From: Tyto alba
Lineage: Eukaryota > Chordata > Aves > Strigiformes > Tytonidae
Length of the DNA: 64,000 bases
NCBI RefSeq assembly: GCF_018691265.1
Contig: NW_024881278.1
Location: 5,098,001 to 5,162,000, forward strand
Direction: 5' to 3'
Shown: piece after piece, positions 39,101 to 54,100 of the stretch
How positions within the stretch are numbered: the stretch's first letter is position 1
How the letters are laid out: each line of letters begins with the position of its first letter
The notes under the pieces: model-generated
Told to the model about the DNA's origin: nothing
Databases searched by the model: none
What the model saw: only the letters and a program-made list of their open reading frames with translations
Made by a program: the position numbers and the translations under genes

Positions 39101-42100
39101 TTCTGTAAACAAGCAGAAAAAAACCCTGAATTATGTTTTGGGAAATCTTTTCAATCAAAATGTCAATAGGTACTCAAAAAATGCTGTAGAAAAATTTGTG
39201 AATATATTGAAGTAAATAATGTCAGTTTGTGTGAAAAATCTTAATTTTTGACAAGCCAAACATTTTTTGAGAAAAATTTCATCTGATTATAGTGAAAAGG
39301 TCACATCAACATTTCTGCTAATTTACTTTAGCAGACTGTATTACTACTGAAGGCTATCTTTATGCCTCATAATTACCCACACTAAAATATTTCCTAAGGG
39401 AAATGAAGGTATATTTTCTGTGGTAAACTAGAGCTACCTGTAATGTTTGCTGTGTCCTGGAGATATGGCTCTCCAGGATTGAAAGCTTTCAGAATAAATG
39501 TATATTGGGAATGACTTTCATAGTCCAGAGGCTGAAGAGTTGTAATATTTCCAGAAAGTTCTCCAACTTGAAATGAAGAACTCTCTCCAATTATGGTGTA
39601 ATGAATAATGGCATTGTATCCTATATCTTCATCTGTGGCTGCTGCACTCAAAATCTAAATGAGAGGGGAAAAAAAAAAAAAAAAGTCAAAAAACAAAGCC
39701 AGCAAACCACCAGCTTTAGAGCAGAATGGTAAAACATACACACAAGACTGGTATTTAACTACATAGTGCTTACTGACTGAATTGCTCATATGGCCATTAA
39801 TTGCACTGCTAGAATACTGACACAGCAGCGCTGGTAACAGATGTTGCAGATTCTTAGGTAGCACCTCTTCCTTTGATTCCTGTAAACCATTAGTTCACAT
39901 CTGCAAGGCAGGTATGGAGCCAGAAATGGATACACGGGGAAAAGACAGAAAACCTAAAGAACAGGGGGTTGCTGGATATATACAAAACACCTACAGCATC
40001 TTTAAAACACGTTGCCCGTTGGTCCTCTGAAAACTAGATCCATGCAGTGTGGCATCCCTGCTGGGGCAAGAGAGAAAGGGGGAGCAGCACAAAGAGAGCT
40101 TTAGGAAGGGTCAGTAGAATAAGTGCTCCACTGTTGTATAAAATGAACATGCTGTGTGATTTTACAGACTCTACCAAGTAAAAAAATACGTTCACCAATG
40201 CAGTTGTCATAGATGGCCACCACTTCTGAGTTTACCTAAAGAAAACAACTGCAGAACAGCCTATTTATTCTTAACACCACATACCACATGTGGAGGCTCA
40301 TTCTCTTTTACAGTCACGGAGTATGATTTCTGGGGAAACACTGGTGGGTTGTCATTCACATCTTCCACAGTGATGCTTAGAGCTAAGCTTGCAGATAGCG
40401 ACGGTTTACCAGAGTCAGTGGCCTAGAAGGAAACAGTTTGTCATTAAATGAAGTACTCCATTGATACAAACTTATTTTATTAGTTCAGTTTTGTTCCATA
40501 AATGGTGAAACTTTGTCTCAGACGACTTTCTGCTGGAGGAGTTACCACCCAGTGACATTGCTCTAGCCCTGTACTTGATCAGGTGTTGCATGGCTCCCTG
40601 CAGCCGGTATCCTCACCCTGTCGCGTGCTCTGTTCATGAACAATTAATCAGAAGCTCCAGCCTGGATCCAGAGCAAATGTGCCATGTGATCAGATGTGGC
40701 ACGAATCAACACAGAACCATGGCATACAGGTGCATATCTGTGATGTGGCATTTAAAAGAGTGAGGAAATGCCTTGCATTTTGACAGTTTGATGTGTCTAC
40801 AAAGCAAGCAGTGAAGAGTAGCTAGGATGTGGCAAATTCACAGTCAGTTTTACATTGCACAAACATCTGCCGTAGAAAAGTTCTAATCTGTAGGTACATA
40901 TAAACAATTTTCAATTAGCCTTAAGAAGTGCCCACTTTTCTTAATTCTAAAAATATCCAAAAGAGACTGTGTAATTTTTAGTACATTTCCTTGCTGTCCT
41001 GAATAAGATCCACAAGTTCCTTGACCTATTAAATTATTTGTTAGCATTAAAGATCTCTTTAAACTACATATGTACATGATGGCCAGTGCTGGAACACTTC
41101 TTTCTATGCACAATAACTTATCTTATTAATAATAGTAAAAATCAATTAAATCAGCTAGAATGAATAGATACCATCTAGTCTTTTTAACAATATGGCAAAG
41201 CAGTAAAAGCAATACAGCAGTATGGCAGCTGCACAGTCTAAAATGGACCCAAGAATGCTTTGCAGATTTCACAGTAAGCTATCATGTGACTATGACCTTT
41301 AAAATCTGCTGTTTATGGGTCATTTGTTCACCAGTACCAATTTACACAGCAGAAAACAAAGCTCTGGGGGCACAACACAACAAACAGTCAAAATTCATTA
41401 ATGAATTCTAATGGAATTCAGTAAAATTAAGTTTTTCTGTGATGATTTGGTATTTTCTCTTCTTTATATTGAGAATTTTGTGAACTTGCACCAAATTTGT
41501 CAACTTACTATTATTTCCAATTCATAACTGTCCATCATCTCTCTGTCTAAGGATTTTTTTGTCATCAGCCTGCCAGTAGAACTGTTAATATCGAACATTC
41601 CAGCAAAATCATCTTGCAGAGAGTATCTTATAAGTGCATTAACTCCTATATCCAGATCAGTAGCAGAAAATACACCCAAGTCTAGACTAGCTGCATTCTC
41701 AGAAGCTGACAGTTTAGTTTGAATCAATGTTGAGAAAACTGGAGGATTGTCGTTGACATCATTAACTCTCACAGTGACCTGTATTAAAAAAGAAAAAAAA
41801 AAAGACACACACATTTGAGCTGTAGAAATAGTATCCAAGGGAGAATTTTGATTCATTTTTCTCTATGGAAGCCTACAGGAAAAAAACCCCAACCAACAAC
41901 AACAAAAAAACCCAATGAAATTAAAAAAAAAAAAAAATCCAACCCAAACCCCAAAAGGGATACATAACAACTTCAGCATTTTTCAGCATCTGAGCATTTT
42001 CACAACTTCAGCATCTAAGAATTTTTATTTTTTTTAATTCTCAGCTGCTACAAGTGAGATAACGTATACTCTAACTGGGATAAATGAGCAGGATTAATAA

Positions 42101-45100
42101 TCTGGGGCTTTGGGGCTCAACTGCCTCTTGCATTTGACAGAACTGTGCACAGAATCAGTTTTGGTGTTAATCAGTTTCTCTGTTAACAAGTTATTCACAA
42201 AGGAAATCTCAGGAAGTGATGCAATTTGTGAAGTTGACAATATTTCCTTGGGGAAAAAAAAAGGGAAATTAAATAAAAGGCTCTCAAAATCCTCATGCTT
42301 TCATAACAGATGACACTTATCTGGATATTAGGGACATGGTTTAGCGGTGGACTTGGCAGTGCTAGGCTAATGGTTGGACTCAATGATCTTAAAGGTCTTT
42401 TCCAAACTAAACAATTCTATGATTCTATGATATTGGTTGATTTTTAATATATTTCTGACAATGTTTTATATTTCTTTTAAAAAATATTTAAAAATGCAGT
42501 ATACTGTACCAAAGCAACAGCTGTATTGGGTGGCACGACAGAATCAACAGCTTCTACAATGATGCTGTATAGGTTGTCTTGTTCTCGATCTAGCCTGGCA
42601 AGAGCCACAATGCCTCCTTGGTCACTAACAGAGAACTTGTCACTATGAGATTTCAGAGAGTACACTACTTGTACAGCTATGCTTCCAGTCAGAGCCTTCA
42701 CCGAGCCAACAGCAGTCCCTGATGGTTCATTTTCTTGAATGCTGAACTCGTAGCTGGAGCTATCAAAAGTCAGTCCGAAGCTAGTGTCATTTACCAGCAA
42801 ATAGAGAGTAACAGAGGCTAATGAGAGAAAACAAATTAAAACAGTGAAGTTGCTGCTAAAATCATTGTGATGTGTGCTCTATTTCCCTAAATTTTTGAGG
42901 AACTAATTGAAAATGACAGAAACTGGCGTGTAGGAAAGTGGAACGAGAAAGGAAAAAAAAAATAATAAATGGCTAATATGTAACACATAAAACATGATGC
43001 CTTTTCCAGAATAACCCCACTTCACTGATGACAGCGGAGTTGCTTCAATGTGATAGGAGAGCAAGAATCACCAGTTTTAAGTTGATGGGATATGCAGGTG
43101 TTTTCCACTCCTTAAAAATCTTATGCTAAATTGTTTTGTAACAAAAGAGAAGGGATATACTTGAAACCATACCAGTGCAAATTCTGCTGTGGCCATTCAT
43201 TCTACTTAAAGAAAATCAGTTGTTTCTCCTGTTCATAATAAATCAAAGCTAACTCCTAAAAATACATGAAAAACTTACAGAAAATACCGTGCGACTGCAT
43301 GTTTTTTGAAAGAGCAGAAGCTTGTTTGAAGGTTATTTGCCAGTTTCTAATTCATTTAAATATTTATAATTCTAAGAAAATAAAGGAAAACTGAAAAAGA
43401 AACACACATTATCAGTATTAGTTTAAGATATCTTTTTAGAGTGGCTACTACTATGAAGTCCTGGTTTTTGTACCATAAGCACCACTGCAAGAAATACAGA
43501 AGGTGCATTTCTAACCAGGTTTACTAAACCAAGCTTTCTGTTAATATGATCATCTGGAAGGAAATTGAAGGGTAAAAAGCAAATATTCATCACTGCTGAA
43601 ATAGAACATGGCTTCTAGCCCTAATTCACTTTGACTCAACAGCAGTGGTATTAATTTCAAATTTCAATGTTTGCAAAGGTTCCATTTATGTGGGGAGGGG
43701 GAAAAAAAAAAAAAAAAAAAAAAGAGAGAATGTGAAAAGATCTCATTTACCATTTGATGTAAGCTGAGGAACTCCATGATCAGTAGCAATAACTATCAGT
43801 GTAACAACTCTGTCAGCTGTGATATGGTCCAAGTTACTGCTGAGGGTGATTTCTCCAGTGAGGTTATTTATATGGAAATCATCAGAATGGTTCATGAGGC
43901 TGATTAAAGAGAAATCAGTATAATGTTCATATTAACGACCTTGGAAGTACCATCTACTTACTGTTACTTCTGTAACAAGCACTCAAGAGACAGTATTTGC
44001 CTATTGATAAAGCATGGCTAAGCAACAGGTTTTAATTGCTGTGTCATTAGTCTAAATATATTGGCCTTTTTATTTCCAAGCATGTCTTCCATTATGAAGC
44101 AAGACAGCATTCATGTCTTCAGTTCCCACTATAACCCAAGCCTTTGATCTTCCCACAAACAGAAGGCAGATACTGCACACTCAGCTGCATATTCAGCAAT
44201 ATAAGAAATCTAGGAGACATTAATCTGAAGACTGCAGACCCGCTAATTCCTAGCGTTCTGCACTCACAGATAACTGGATTGATCACAAGTAATGTGTTTA
44301 AGGTGGAATGCCATCTCATAGTTAAAAATATTCTCTTTCAAGACACTAGTTTTAAACAGTTTACTGACTCATTCATCTGTCTTTCTCAGTCTATATTTTT
44401 CATGTCAAGGTATCCCGGTATCTTCCACAATATAGGGCGCATATAAAAATCTTTCTTGATTATTTTTTTTATGCATAGTGCCTTATGAAAGTTAGTATTT
44501 CTTGATCTCCTCCTCCCAGAAAAGAGAGATGTGTGAAAAGATAGTAATTCTCAGAGATTCATTTATGTCCCACTCAAACTCCAACATGCTATTCAAAACT
44601 TCAGAATTTCAAACAAATTGGCTCTCATTTCTTGTTGCTAAGTTTACCATTTGATTTCATGCTCTTTCTTATGGCATAATCATGATTTTATAAGCTCTAA
44701 AACACAGAGTAATGATTGTCCTTTTTCCTAAATTTAAAAATCATTACTGTTTATAGCACTTGTAAAATATCTGTGAACGGGCTTATCTCCTTATGACCAA
44801 TAAAAATACTTTGTGAGAAATAAAAATGCCCTTCTGTTTCTTTAAAAAAAGATACTCGTTACCCTCACAGAAATTTACCTGTATGAAATAACAGAATTGT
44901 TCCCAACGTCCAGGTCGGTAGCAGACACGGATAGTACAGACACTCCTTCTTTTGCTGTTGCTACATGTACACTGGCTGAGTATTGTGCCTTCGTAAACTG
45001 AGGAGGGTTATCATTCACATCTAATACTTGAATGCTGACATATGTGAAATTCTGGCGTGTGACAGAAGAAAAATGTGATTCAGAAAATGCACAGACACTT

Positions 45101-48100
45101 AAATTGATGAATAAAAGGGAGTTGTAAATAAAGAATAATGTGATCCTCCCTATTACCTGCCTTTGAGGTACTCCGTTATCAGATGCCACCAACAGCAGCT
45201 CATACTTCTCTTTAGTTTCTCGATCTATATAGCCATTAGCCAAAATGGTTCCATCCTAGAGAAGGTAATACAGTTCAATGCATGGATCAGCTTGATAACT
45301 CTTGTACACAGAGTTCTCAAAAGAGATGAGGGATTGAAATCTTCTGTTCTCCTTTGGACAAATATAGTTCAGATTCCAAGCAACACCTGACTAATATGTC
45401 TAAGTTTTTGGACATGGACTTATATTTCCAAACTACAGAGCACATGCTGGTATTGATGTGTACTAGAATGGTTACTGCCTACTCTTCTTACATGATGCAT
45501 CTTACTATGTCAACTAACTTCATGAAAAGCAGTATCTAAATATTGTTTTCAGCATAACCAAACCCTTACCTGTTGGATGCTATATGGATTATCCCCATCC
45601 TCAGCTGATAAGTAATAAGTAATTCGTGCATTCTCTCCCTCATCCAAATCAGTAGCAGTCACATGTCCAACTGTAGCAGGAGTACCCAACATGTAATCTC
45701 CTTCCAGAATCACAAAACTGTATGGCTGCCTCTGAAACTCAGGGTTATTATCATTGACATCCACAACAGTGATATGGAACAAGGCACTCGAATTAAGCCC
45801 ATTTGTTTCAGCATCAACTGCCCATATCTGCCCAAGCAAGAAACAAAAATGGAATTTTAGTTGACTGTATTGCCATTTTAACCATCCAATGAAAATACAA
45901 AAAAGGGTTCGAGGGAATGAAGTAGAAATGAGCCAAAGCTGCAGGGGCTGCGCCCAAATTTACTTGTAAAGTGAATCCAGGTGTAGTCTCCCTGTCCAGT
46001 TCTCTGCCATTCTTTAATGAAAGTATTCCAGGGATATCCACAGTAAACAAAGTACTGTTAAGAATAAAGTGTCCCTGAGAAAAGCCAGCCTAAAAAGAAA
46101 ATATAGTTAATTTAAGATTGAAATGATGAATATTTAAGTTTAAAAAATAATCTTATTAATATTAATACCTGACATTTCTATAGTATTTCTCATTACAGAA
46201 GTACAAGTGCTTTGCAAGGTTTAATAAATGAAATCTTGCACCATGACCTATGAGAATAATGGATGACTGGCAAAGAGAAACTGGAGTAGGTGGAAGGCCC
46301 CATGGGCTTCCCTGTTTGGGTCCTACACATACCCTCCCCCTAAAGCTCTCCAAGACCATTCTCCATGATATGAGGAGCAGCAGCACACAGTTCAGTGGAG
46401 TCTGAACTGGGAGAAGCATTTATGCTTCTTTAAAACTGACAAGAGCAAGAATATTACAGCAAATCAGAAATCTCTTCCTCCAAACCAACTCTCCAGTGCC
46501 ATGGCTACATACAAAATTTCTTTATAAAACAAAGGGTGAAAGAAACAACTTTTTATATAGCACAGTGAAAGTGTGTAATTTTCTAATAAAGAAGAAACTA
46601 TATCAGCTCTATAAATTGCTTTTCTCCCTGACTAAACTGATACTAAGGGCAGGTTGGTTGCATTAAAGAAATGTACCAACATATTCTTAGACAGAAGGAA
46701 GTTACCAAGAAATATTAAAGCAGAATTGATTGTTTTGACATAATAAGCAATAACACAGACCTTAAACATTTTTTAAAAAACCTTGTTCTCTATCTGGTGT
46801 GACATGCATGCATTAATCTCATATGCATGTGCACAGAAACAAACATCTTTTTCTGTCCTGGATTACAGATGTGTAGGGAGAGAAGCTCTCACTAGCTTCT
46901 CTGCTATAGCCAGTAAACTATTTTGTACAAAGTCTTAACTTCCTTGGTTAAGGAAATTTTATTGCAGGATCCATAGAAAGCAAGATGAAGTTTTTGTGAC
47001 CCAAAATGTACTCATTGACAACCATGTAAGAAATTTCCCCTTGCCTATCTACTACTACTCTCTTTTGCAGATTGGTAGAGGAAATCATATCATTTTGATT
47101 TATCAGGATGAGATTAATTTGGTACATACCTCGTCCTTGTCAGTAACACTGAATGTGTAGATAGGACTACCCTTTTGTAGGTTTTCAAACACAAGTATGT
47201 CATAAGATGTGTGATTAAATTCTGGTGGGTTATCGTTGACATCTAGTACATGCACAACAACGAGAGTTTTAGTGCTGAGACTTGGCTGCCCTCCATCTGA
47301 TGCCTCCACTTCTACTTCAAATTGCTTTATTGTTTCATAATCCAGCTTCTGGCTCAGGCTGAGCTGGCCCGTGGTCAAGTTGACAAGAAACACCGGCAAG
47401 GAGGTTGGAGGCTGCTGGCTAACAATTTTGTACTTCACAATGGCATTGGCCCCAGCATCCAAATCAGTAGCAGATACTGTCAGCAGTGCCCTTCCAAGCA
47501 CTTCGTCTTCAGGGACACTCACTTCATATCTACTTGATGAGAAGACTGGAGGGTTGTCATTCACATCCTCAACGATTACTGTCAAATTGAGAGCTGTAGA
47601 CCGCATGGGTTGGCCTTGGTCACTGGCAATCACTGTTAAGTTATAGAAGCCTTGTTTTTCTCTGTCCAGTTCCTTTTCCAGCAAAATTAATCCTGAGCTG
47701 TCAATATCCATTTTTCCTTCTCCACCTTTCAGAATATAAACCACTAATGCATTGAAGCCCTCATCCACATCCGTAGCAGACACACTGGTAATATTAGTCC
47801 CCACTGGCATGTTCTCCAGAACGGTAGCGGTAGAGCTGCTTATACTGAGCACAGGACTGTTATCATTGACATCAGTAACTTTGATAAACACTGTTGCATA
47901 GTCAGTAGCATTTCCATCTGACAAGGAAACATTTAGTATGTAATTATTCTGGGATTCATAGTCCAGTTTGTTTTTTGTTGAGATGATTCCATTGACATCA
48001 ATGTCAAATGTACCAGATTCTGTCAGTACTTGAAAGGTAACTGGTATTTGGGGATTTAAAGACTCATACTCTACCTGTGTAAAATACAGCAGATTATCCA

Positions 48101-51100
48101 TAAATGAATTAAAACAAATAATCCACTTCCTTAAAAAAATAATAATTGTTTTAACTATGTCCAAACTAATTTTACTAATGTTATTCATTAAAAGAAGTAA
48201 AAATCAAACCACAATATACATGATAATACATCTGGGGAGGACTGCCTTTTATTGGAACATCACTAATACAGGAATGTGAATACATATATATATAATACAT
48301 AATAAAAATAATAGACTGCACTTTAACCTTTGGTGCTGCCTTCCTTTATGTGAAAAAAAAAAAGTGAAAAATTAATTAACTCAGGAAGTCAATAAATCAA
48401 AACACTAAAACACATTATCTTCTCACTGCTTTGGTAACAGACCTCCCATCTCTCTTCAGAACTGCCTCTAAGAAGGAGCTATCACAGTGCATTCTGGTGG
48501 CCTGCTCATCTGAGCATTTTTTGATCAAAATGAGGAGCAAGTTCTAGAGCCTTCTTTGAAAATGCCTTTATGACAGTTCTTAGATCTGTCATGTCATGTA
48601 CAAGTGATAGAATAAAGTTGTTCTTACTCTTGCTACTTCAACAGGACTGACAAGCTCTTCTTCCACAGACACATTATATGTTTTCTGAATGAACCGTGGT
48701 CTGGAATCTCCAACTGCAACGATTTGTACTGGCACTGATGAACTTCTTGGAATCATCCCACCTGCAAGAAAAAGAAAACAATCTCCCAGCAGATGCAGAA
48801 AATACCTTCTGCCTAAAAAAACCCAATGTATACTTTTCCACTGGTACTGATTTTTTTTTTTTTTTTTTGCTGCTGTTTTTAATCCCTACTGCTACTATTA
48901 TGATACTGCTGAGAGGTCCTAGACAAGATGAGAGTTTCATGTATTGGGTGTCAGACTTACAGTATACAAACCTGAATACATACAACCCTATTAGCACAGA
49001 CAGACAAAGGGTGGACTGCTGAATCTCATCTGTAACCGTATTCCTCCCAGTACCCATTTTAAGCATGCAGCTGAAAATTTGAGGACACAGAGTTCATATT
49101 GAGCAAATCAGGGGAAAATTGGGAGGCTGAAAAACACTTTGTATGCTCATGTTACCAGGAGTGGGATACCGTTCCTACATTTATCTCTGTCCTTACTCAG
49201 ATCATGAATGCTGAGTTCTCTGTTTTTCTTTTAAAACAAAGAAACCCTCAATAAGTATGGCTAAGGAAATGACATTTGTGCTGGTCATCCTAAAAATGGC
49301 TTTGGCATCTCTGTTTTAGTTTTTCAATACACCTGCATGGATGTGGAAACAAAGACCAAGTTACTCGTCACATTTTACTTTCATTTTACTCCCTGTTGAC
49401 TGATGACTGAGTTATAAATTCCTAGCTTGTGCCCAAATCTCTGTATTCTATGCTGTGCAACACCAGTCAATAATTAAAGGAAGGTGTGAGATATATGTTA
49501 TTTTTCACGTTCTTCCCATAGCTGTAAAGAAAACTTAGACTTGATATAACAGCATCAGCAGGAAGCAGAGTTTTACCAGAGATGCAGCAATTACTTTGCA
49601 TGAATAAGCTTTAGTCTTATGTTCAACAAATAAGAGCCAATAAAAATGTATGGTATTTTTAAAATAAAGTCTGAGAACCTGTTTTGTCAGCATTCCTTCA
49701 AGTAAAAAAAAAAAACAAAACTAAAGCCCATCACTGGGAATAACTGTACTGACCTGTACTAAAATCTTGTCTTACCATCAATAGCTGTTATCCACAAGAC
49801 AAAATTCTTAAGCTGGTTGACTCCTAATGGGATTACTGTTTTTAAACTGATCTGTCCTGTGGATGTATCCAATTCAAAGTATCCATCTTCATTGCCACCA
49901 GCTAAGATAAAGCTTATCTCTCCATTTATACCATCATCCGGATCAGCAGCAGCAACCTGGAGAAAAAAAAAAAAAAATATTCTAGTTTCCTGTGCTGTTA
50001 TCAGGTAACACAGAATTGCTTATTCTTGTGTAGGTTGCAGAGAAAATCATTCAGGTAGCAGATAATTAGGAATTAGTTGTGGAGTTTTCCCCCCCCCCCC
50101 CTCATTTATAACAAATAATAGGTCTGGATAATTTTATATATATATAAATCAGCTAAATATCACCACAGTAAATTTCAGCTATACCTTTGACTGTCTACTT
50201 CCTATACAATTCCTGGGTTAAACCTCAGTAAGAATGTTTGCTCTTTGATGCACACACAGTATCATTCCAGCAGTGACAGTGAAATTCTGCCCCTGTGGAA
50301 CTCAGGTGAATGACACAAAGTTTGTATCTCAGAAAGCTTGTTTCATAGTAATTTCAAAGTCACTGGAAGTAGATTGTTCAAGAGATCACATCAGGAGCCA
50401 TTATATCAGTACACCTGGGTATGAGTTTTGATAGTGACTCCTTATATATCTCATCTCCTGAAGCAATTTTTATCCTGGTTTCTTGTTTTATTTAATTAAC
50501 CAGTTTACTATCTTACAAAAAAGTGTATCGTATCTAAAAATTATCCACAATGCTTCAGCATTCTACAGCCTTTCAAAAATGTTTGTAATTATTTCAATAT
50601 CTGGACTCTAACAACATTCAGTTTTCATTAAACACCTTACATGAACTAAATCCAAGAATTCTGTTTTGTGACTTATGTTTGTGGAATTCAGGAAGGTGCA
50701 CAGCATCTAAGATCAAGAATAAAGTCCTTTATCATTTGCTCTCTGACCTGGGATACGATTAGAGCATCCAGGGCACTGTGATTACGGAATATCAACAGGT
50801 GTAAGCTTTTAAATTAAAGGTCAATTGTTTCTGAACTCGAGTTCAAAAAAGATCCCCTATTCAATAGGGCCGCTACACAAGTTTAAGCAAGGTGTCATGC
50901 ATACATTCAACTCAAAAATGTCATTTTTGCTTAGTGCTTCTAGTACCTGAAGAATGGACATTCCTGCCGTCATGTTGCTGAAAATATCTTTTTTATATGG
51001 TGTGCCTCTAAAGGTTGGGCTGTTGTCATTTTCATCTAGCAACAGTATGTTGATTGTAGAGTGTACCTCATAGTAAGGTGACAAATGATCTCTAGCAGTG

Positions 51101-54100
51101 ACCTTTAAAAATGATGCAGTAAAATTAATGCTTTGTTCAAATGCATGTTCTATAAGCAGTAAGAAGGATGAACAACAATTACAAGCTGAGTAAACTGTGT
51201 TACTGGTGGTATTTTTCTCCAGATAGCTCTAATGTGAAAGTCTGGATTTTATTCTTCAAATAAACTGCTGATCCAGATCAGAGTCAGCTTCTGGCCAGGA
51301 CAGATCAGGTGTCACCTGTTTGCCTCGAGTTGCTTTGGAAAGGAATAGGCTTGTTTTTAATACCTGTAGTGGAATAGATGGTATTTTCTCCCTATCTAGC
51401 AGCGTGGAGTTCCTCACAGTTAGGATCCCAGCTTGACTTATCTGGAAGGGACTATCTGCTGGAGTGAGAATGAACATTCCCTGGAAGCCTCCCTGCAAAC
51501 AGTAACGATACTTGTTATTAAATAGGACAATCATTGAGCTAGTCCTTTAGGATGTTTCCTTCTTATTTTCCAGGTGGAGAGCATTTAATTTTTTGGTTTA
51601 ATTAACGTTACAGTTCCAAAAAAGAAGGGGAGAGGAGAAAACAACACAGAAGAAATAGATCATGCAGGCTGAAGACAAATTGCAACTTTGCATCCATTTT
51701 GCACTTCTGCACTTTCATATTTGGGACCATATGCAAACCAGAGGCGTTTCAGACAGTCACATTTATTCTTTGGCTGCAGTACTCTACCCCTTAAAGAAGT
51801 GAAATTAAGTTTGTTTTGCTTAAGCATATTTAGGTAGTCAGAAAATAAAATAAAATCTATAGCACTATTCACTATACCTGTATAACGTAAATGCATTTTA
51901 TATTATATTTCAGAAATGCAGTATCTGTAGCAACCATGATATTGTCATTTTACCTCGTCTTTGTCATTAGCTGTTACTTGAAGAACTTCCATCCCATTTG
52001 GGAAATTTTCTAGAATTGAGACATTGTAACTTGATTGTGACAATACTGGGTAATTGTCATTCACATCTTCAATAGTAACAAGAACTACTGCATCAGCTGT
52101 TTTGAAAATATTGTCTTGCTGAGTTGCCTAGAAAACAGAGTTCATAGCTGTAAATTCCATACCCTGGTAACAGTGCGCTGTTCCAGCTTAACACAAGGAC
52201 ATGACATGACTGCATATATTCACTGAATGAAGTTTTCCTTTATTTTGTGTTTTAAATGGCAGGATGAAGCCTTAATACCAACTGCTCTTTAACATTACTA
52301 TGAGAAATACTACTAGCAGCAACATGGAACATGGATTCACATGCTATTTTATGAAATTGAGACTCGGTATTAACACACCGAACTCTAAAACAGTGATACT
52401 CTGACACACTGAACTCTAAAAAAAAGTGATACCTGAATGCCCACAACAAGATACGGACATTCTTCTCTGTCAACTGCAGTCTTTACTTCCAACACTCCAG
52501 TGTCTGCATTAATTAAAAAGCTGCTGCTATAGGCCGGAGGGTTCACTGAAAAGCAACAAATTGCAATGGGTTAACGAGAATGAACCAGAACAGTAAGCCT
52601 GATTTGCCCTTTTTATGAGTGCTATCTTCCCAGTCATACCAAAAATGAACAGATATTCCAGATGAAACGCCTTTTTTTTTTTTTTTTCCCAAACATTTTG
52701 TCCTCAGAACAATTCTTAGGAAATTCCCTCAACACTTCAAGGGTCTCAAATTCAGCATCTCATGAGCTTTTAGCAATTCTGTCAGGAGGAGGAAAAGCTC
52801 CTGATGGAATTGATCTCTCTAGATGGTCCTGAATGAAAATCTGATCAAACGGAAGCCTCTAAACTGACTTAGGCTTTGATCAGGAAATGTTTATTAGAGG
52901 GAGCCTAAGAACATCTAAACATTTTTTAAAAAGTTATACCCTGCTATAATAACTGAAATTAAGTCAATTTAGCTCGCACAGCAGCACTGTAGTGAAGACA
53001 TATGCAGTTAAGGCATCTAACTGTAAACTGCACTTCCTTGTCATTCTCTTCAGTAATACAGATATCATAAATTACTGTGTGAATGTCTAGAAGAAAATAA
53101 AGGCTCTTACCTAGTTTGATGCTGTAAACTACTTTCTCATTTATACCTGCGTCTCCATCTTTAGCCAATATCTCCTCTGGGAGAATAGCCAGAGGACCCG
53201 TCTAGAAAACATATATTAACTCGATTAACTTGAAAAAAATAAACATAAACTTAAAATTGTTCATTAAGTCACAATTTTGATTAAAGACACGAGAAACATG
53301 TATTTAATCACTGGGATGCAGAAAAAATTCTCTGCCACACATGCTTTACAGAGGAAAATGATGACCAAAATACTTGACGGATACATTGTGTTTGAGAAAC
53401 ACCAGACTATGAAGCAGTAGTCATTGATGGAATTCATGTTTAGAACATTGAACATTTCAGTTCCATTACTCTCCTGGAAAACAATATGCAAGTCTACAGT
53501 GTAGCCTTAATAAAAACCAGTAATTTATTTAAAAGACAAAAGCATTTTAGAAGATCTATAATTATTCCTTTCAGACAATTAAAGATGAACTTCTAAGAAA
53601 AGGAATGCCAAAGGTATCACACCAAAAGCATGTGTGCTTTAAAATATGTTAACATGAAGATGAAGAAACAGGAATAATAAAGAAGATAATTAACTATTTT
53701 AATTTTAGTGGATTACTCTGGTAATATTACACTGTGATTTTTTGGGGGGCGGGATGGGTAGGGGGGAAAATACACAAAAAAGCCTGAGTTAAGCAAATAC
53801 ATTCCATCCAGAAATTTCCACCCTATATAGAAAACAAATATTACAATATAGTATAAACCACATTTTGCCATTCAGATTGTTATTTTGCGTACCTGACTGT
53901 AATGAATTATGAAGGAATTACACTATTTAAAACTGAAACCAGGTAGCTAACTCCAGGAATGATGGGCAGCCAACTGCCATTCCAAGTTAACTGTAAAAGC
54001 CCTGTTACAAAACCCGTTTAGTTTTTTCTTGTGGCAGTTGTTGTTGTTGTTGTTTGATTTTTCTTTTTCTTTTTTTTTTTTTTTTTTACCTCCAAACACA

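Noticed and set aside
48674..49066. 130-codon minus-strand frame over the cadherin exon at 48628-48761
   Set aside because: It is in a different frame from the cadherin exon, and the true exon is supported by phase and by EC-repeat motifs.
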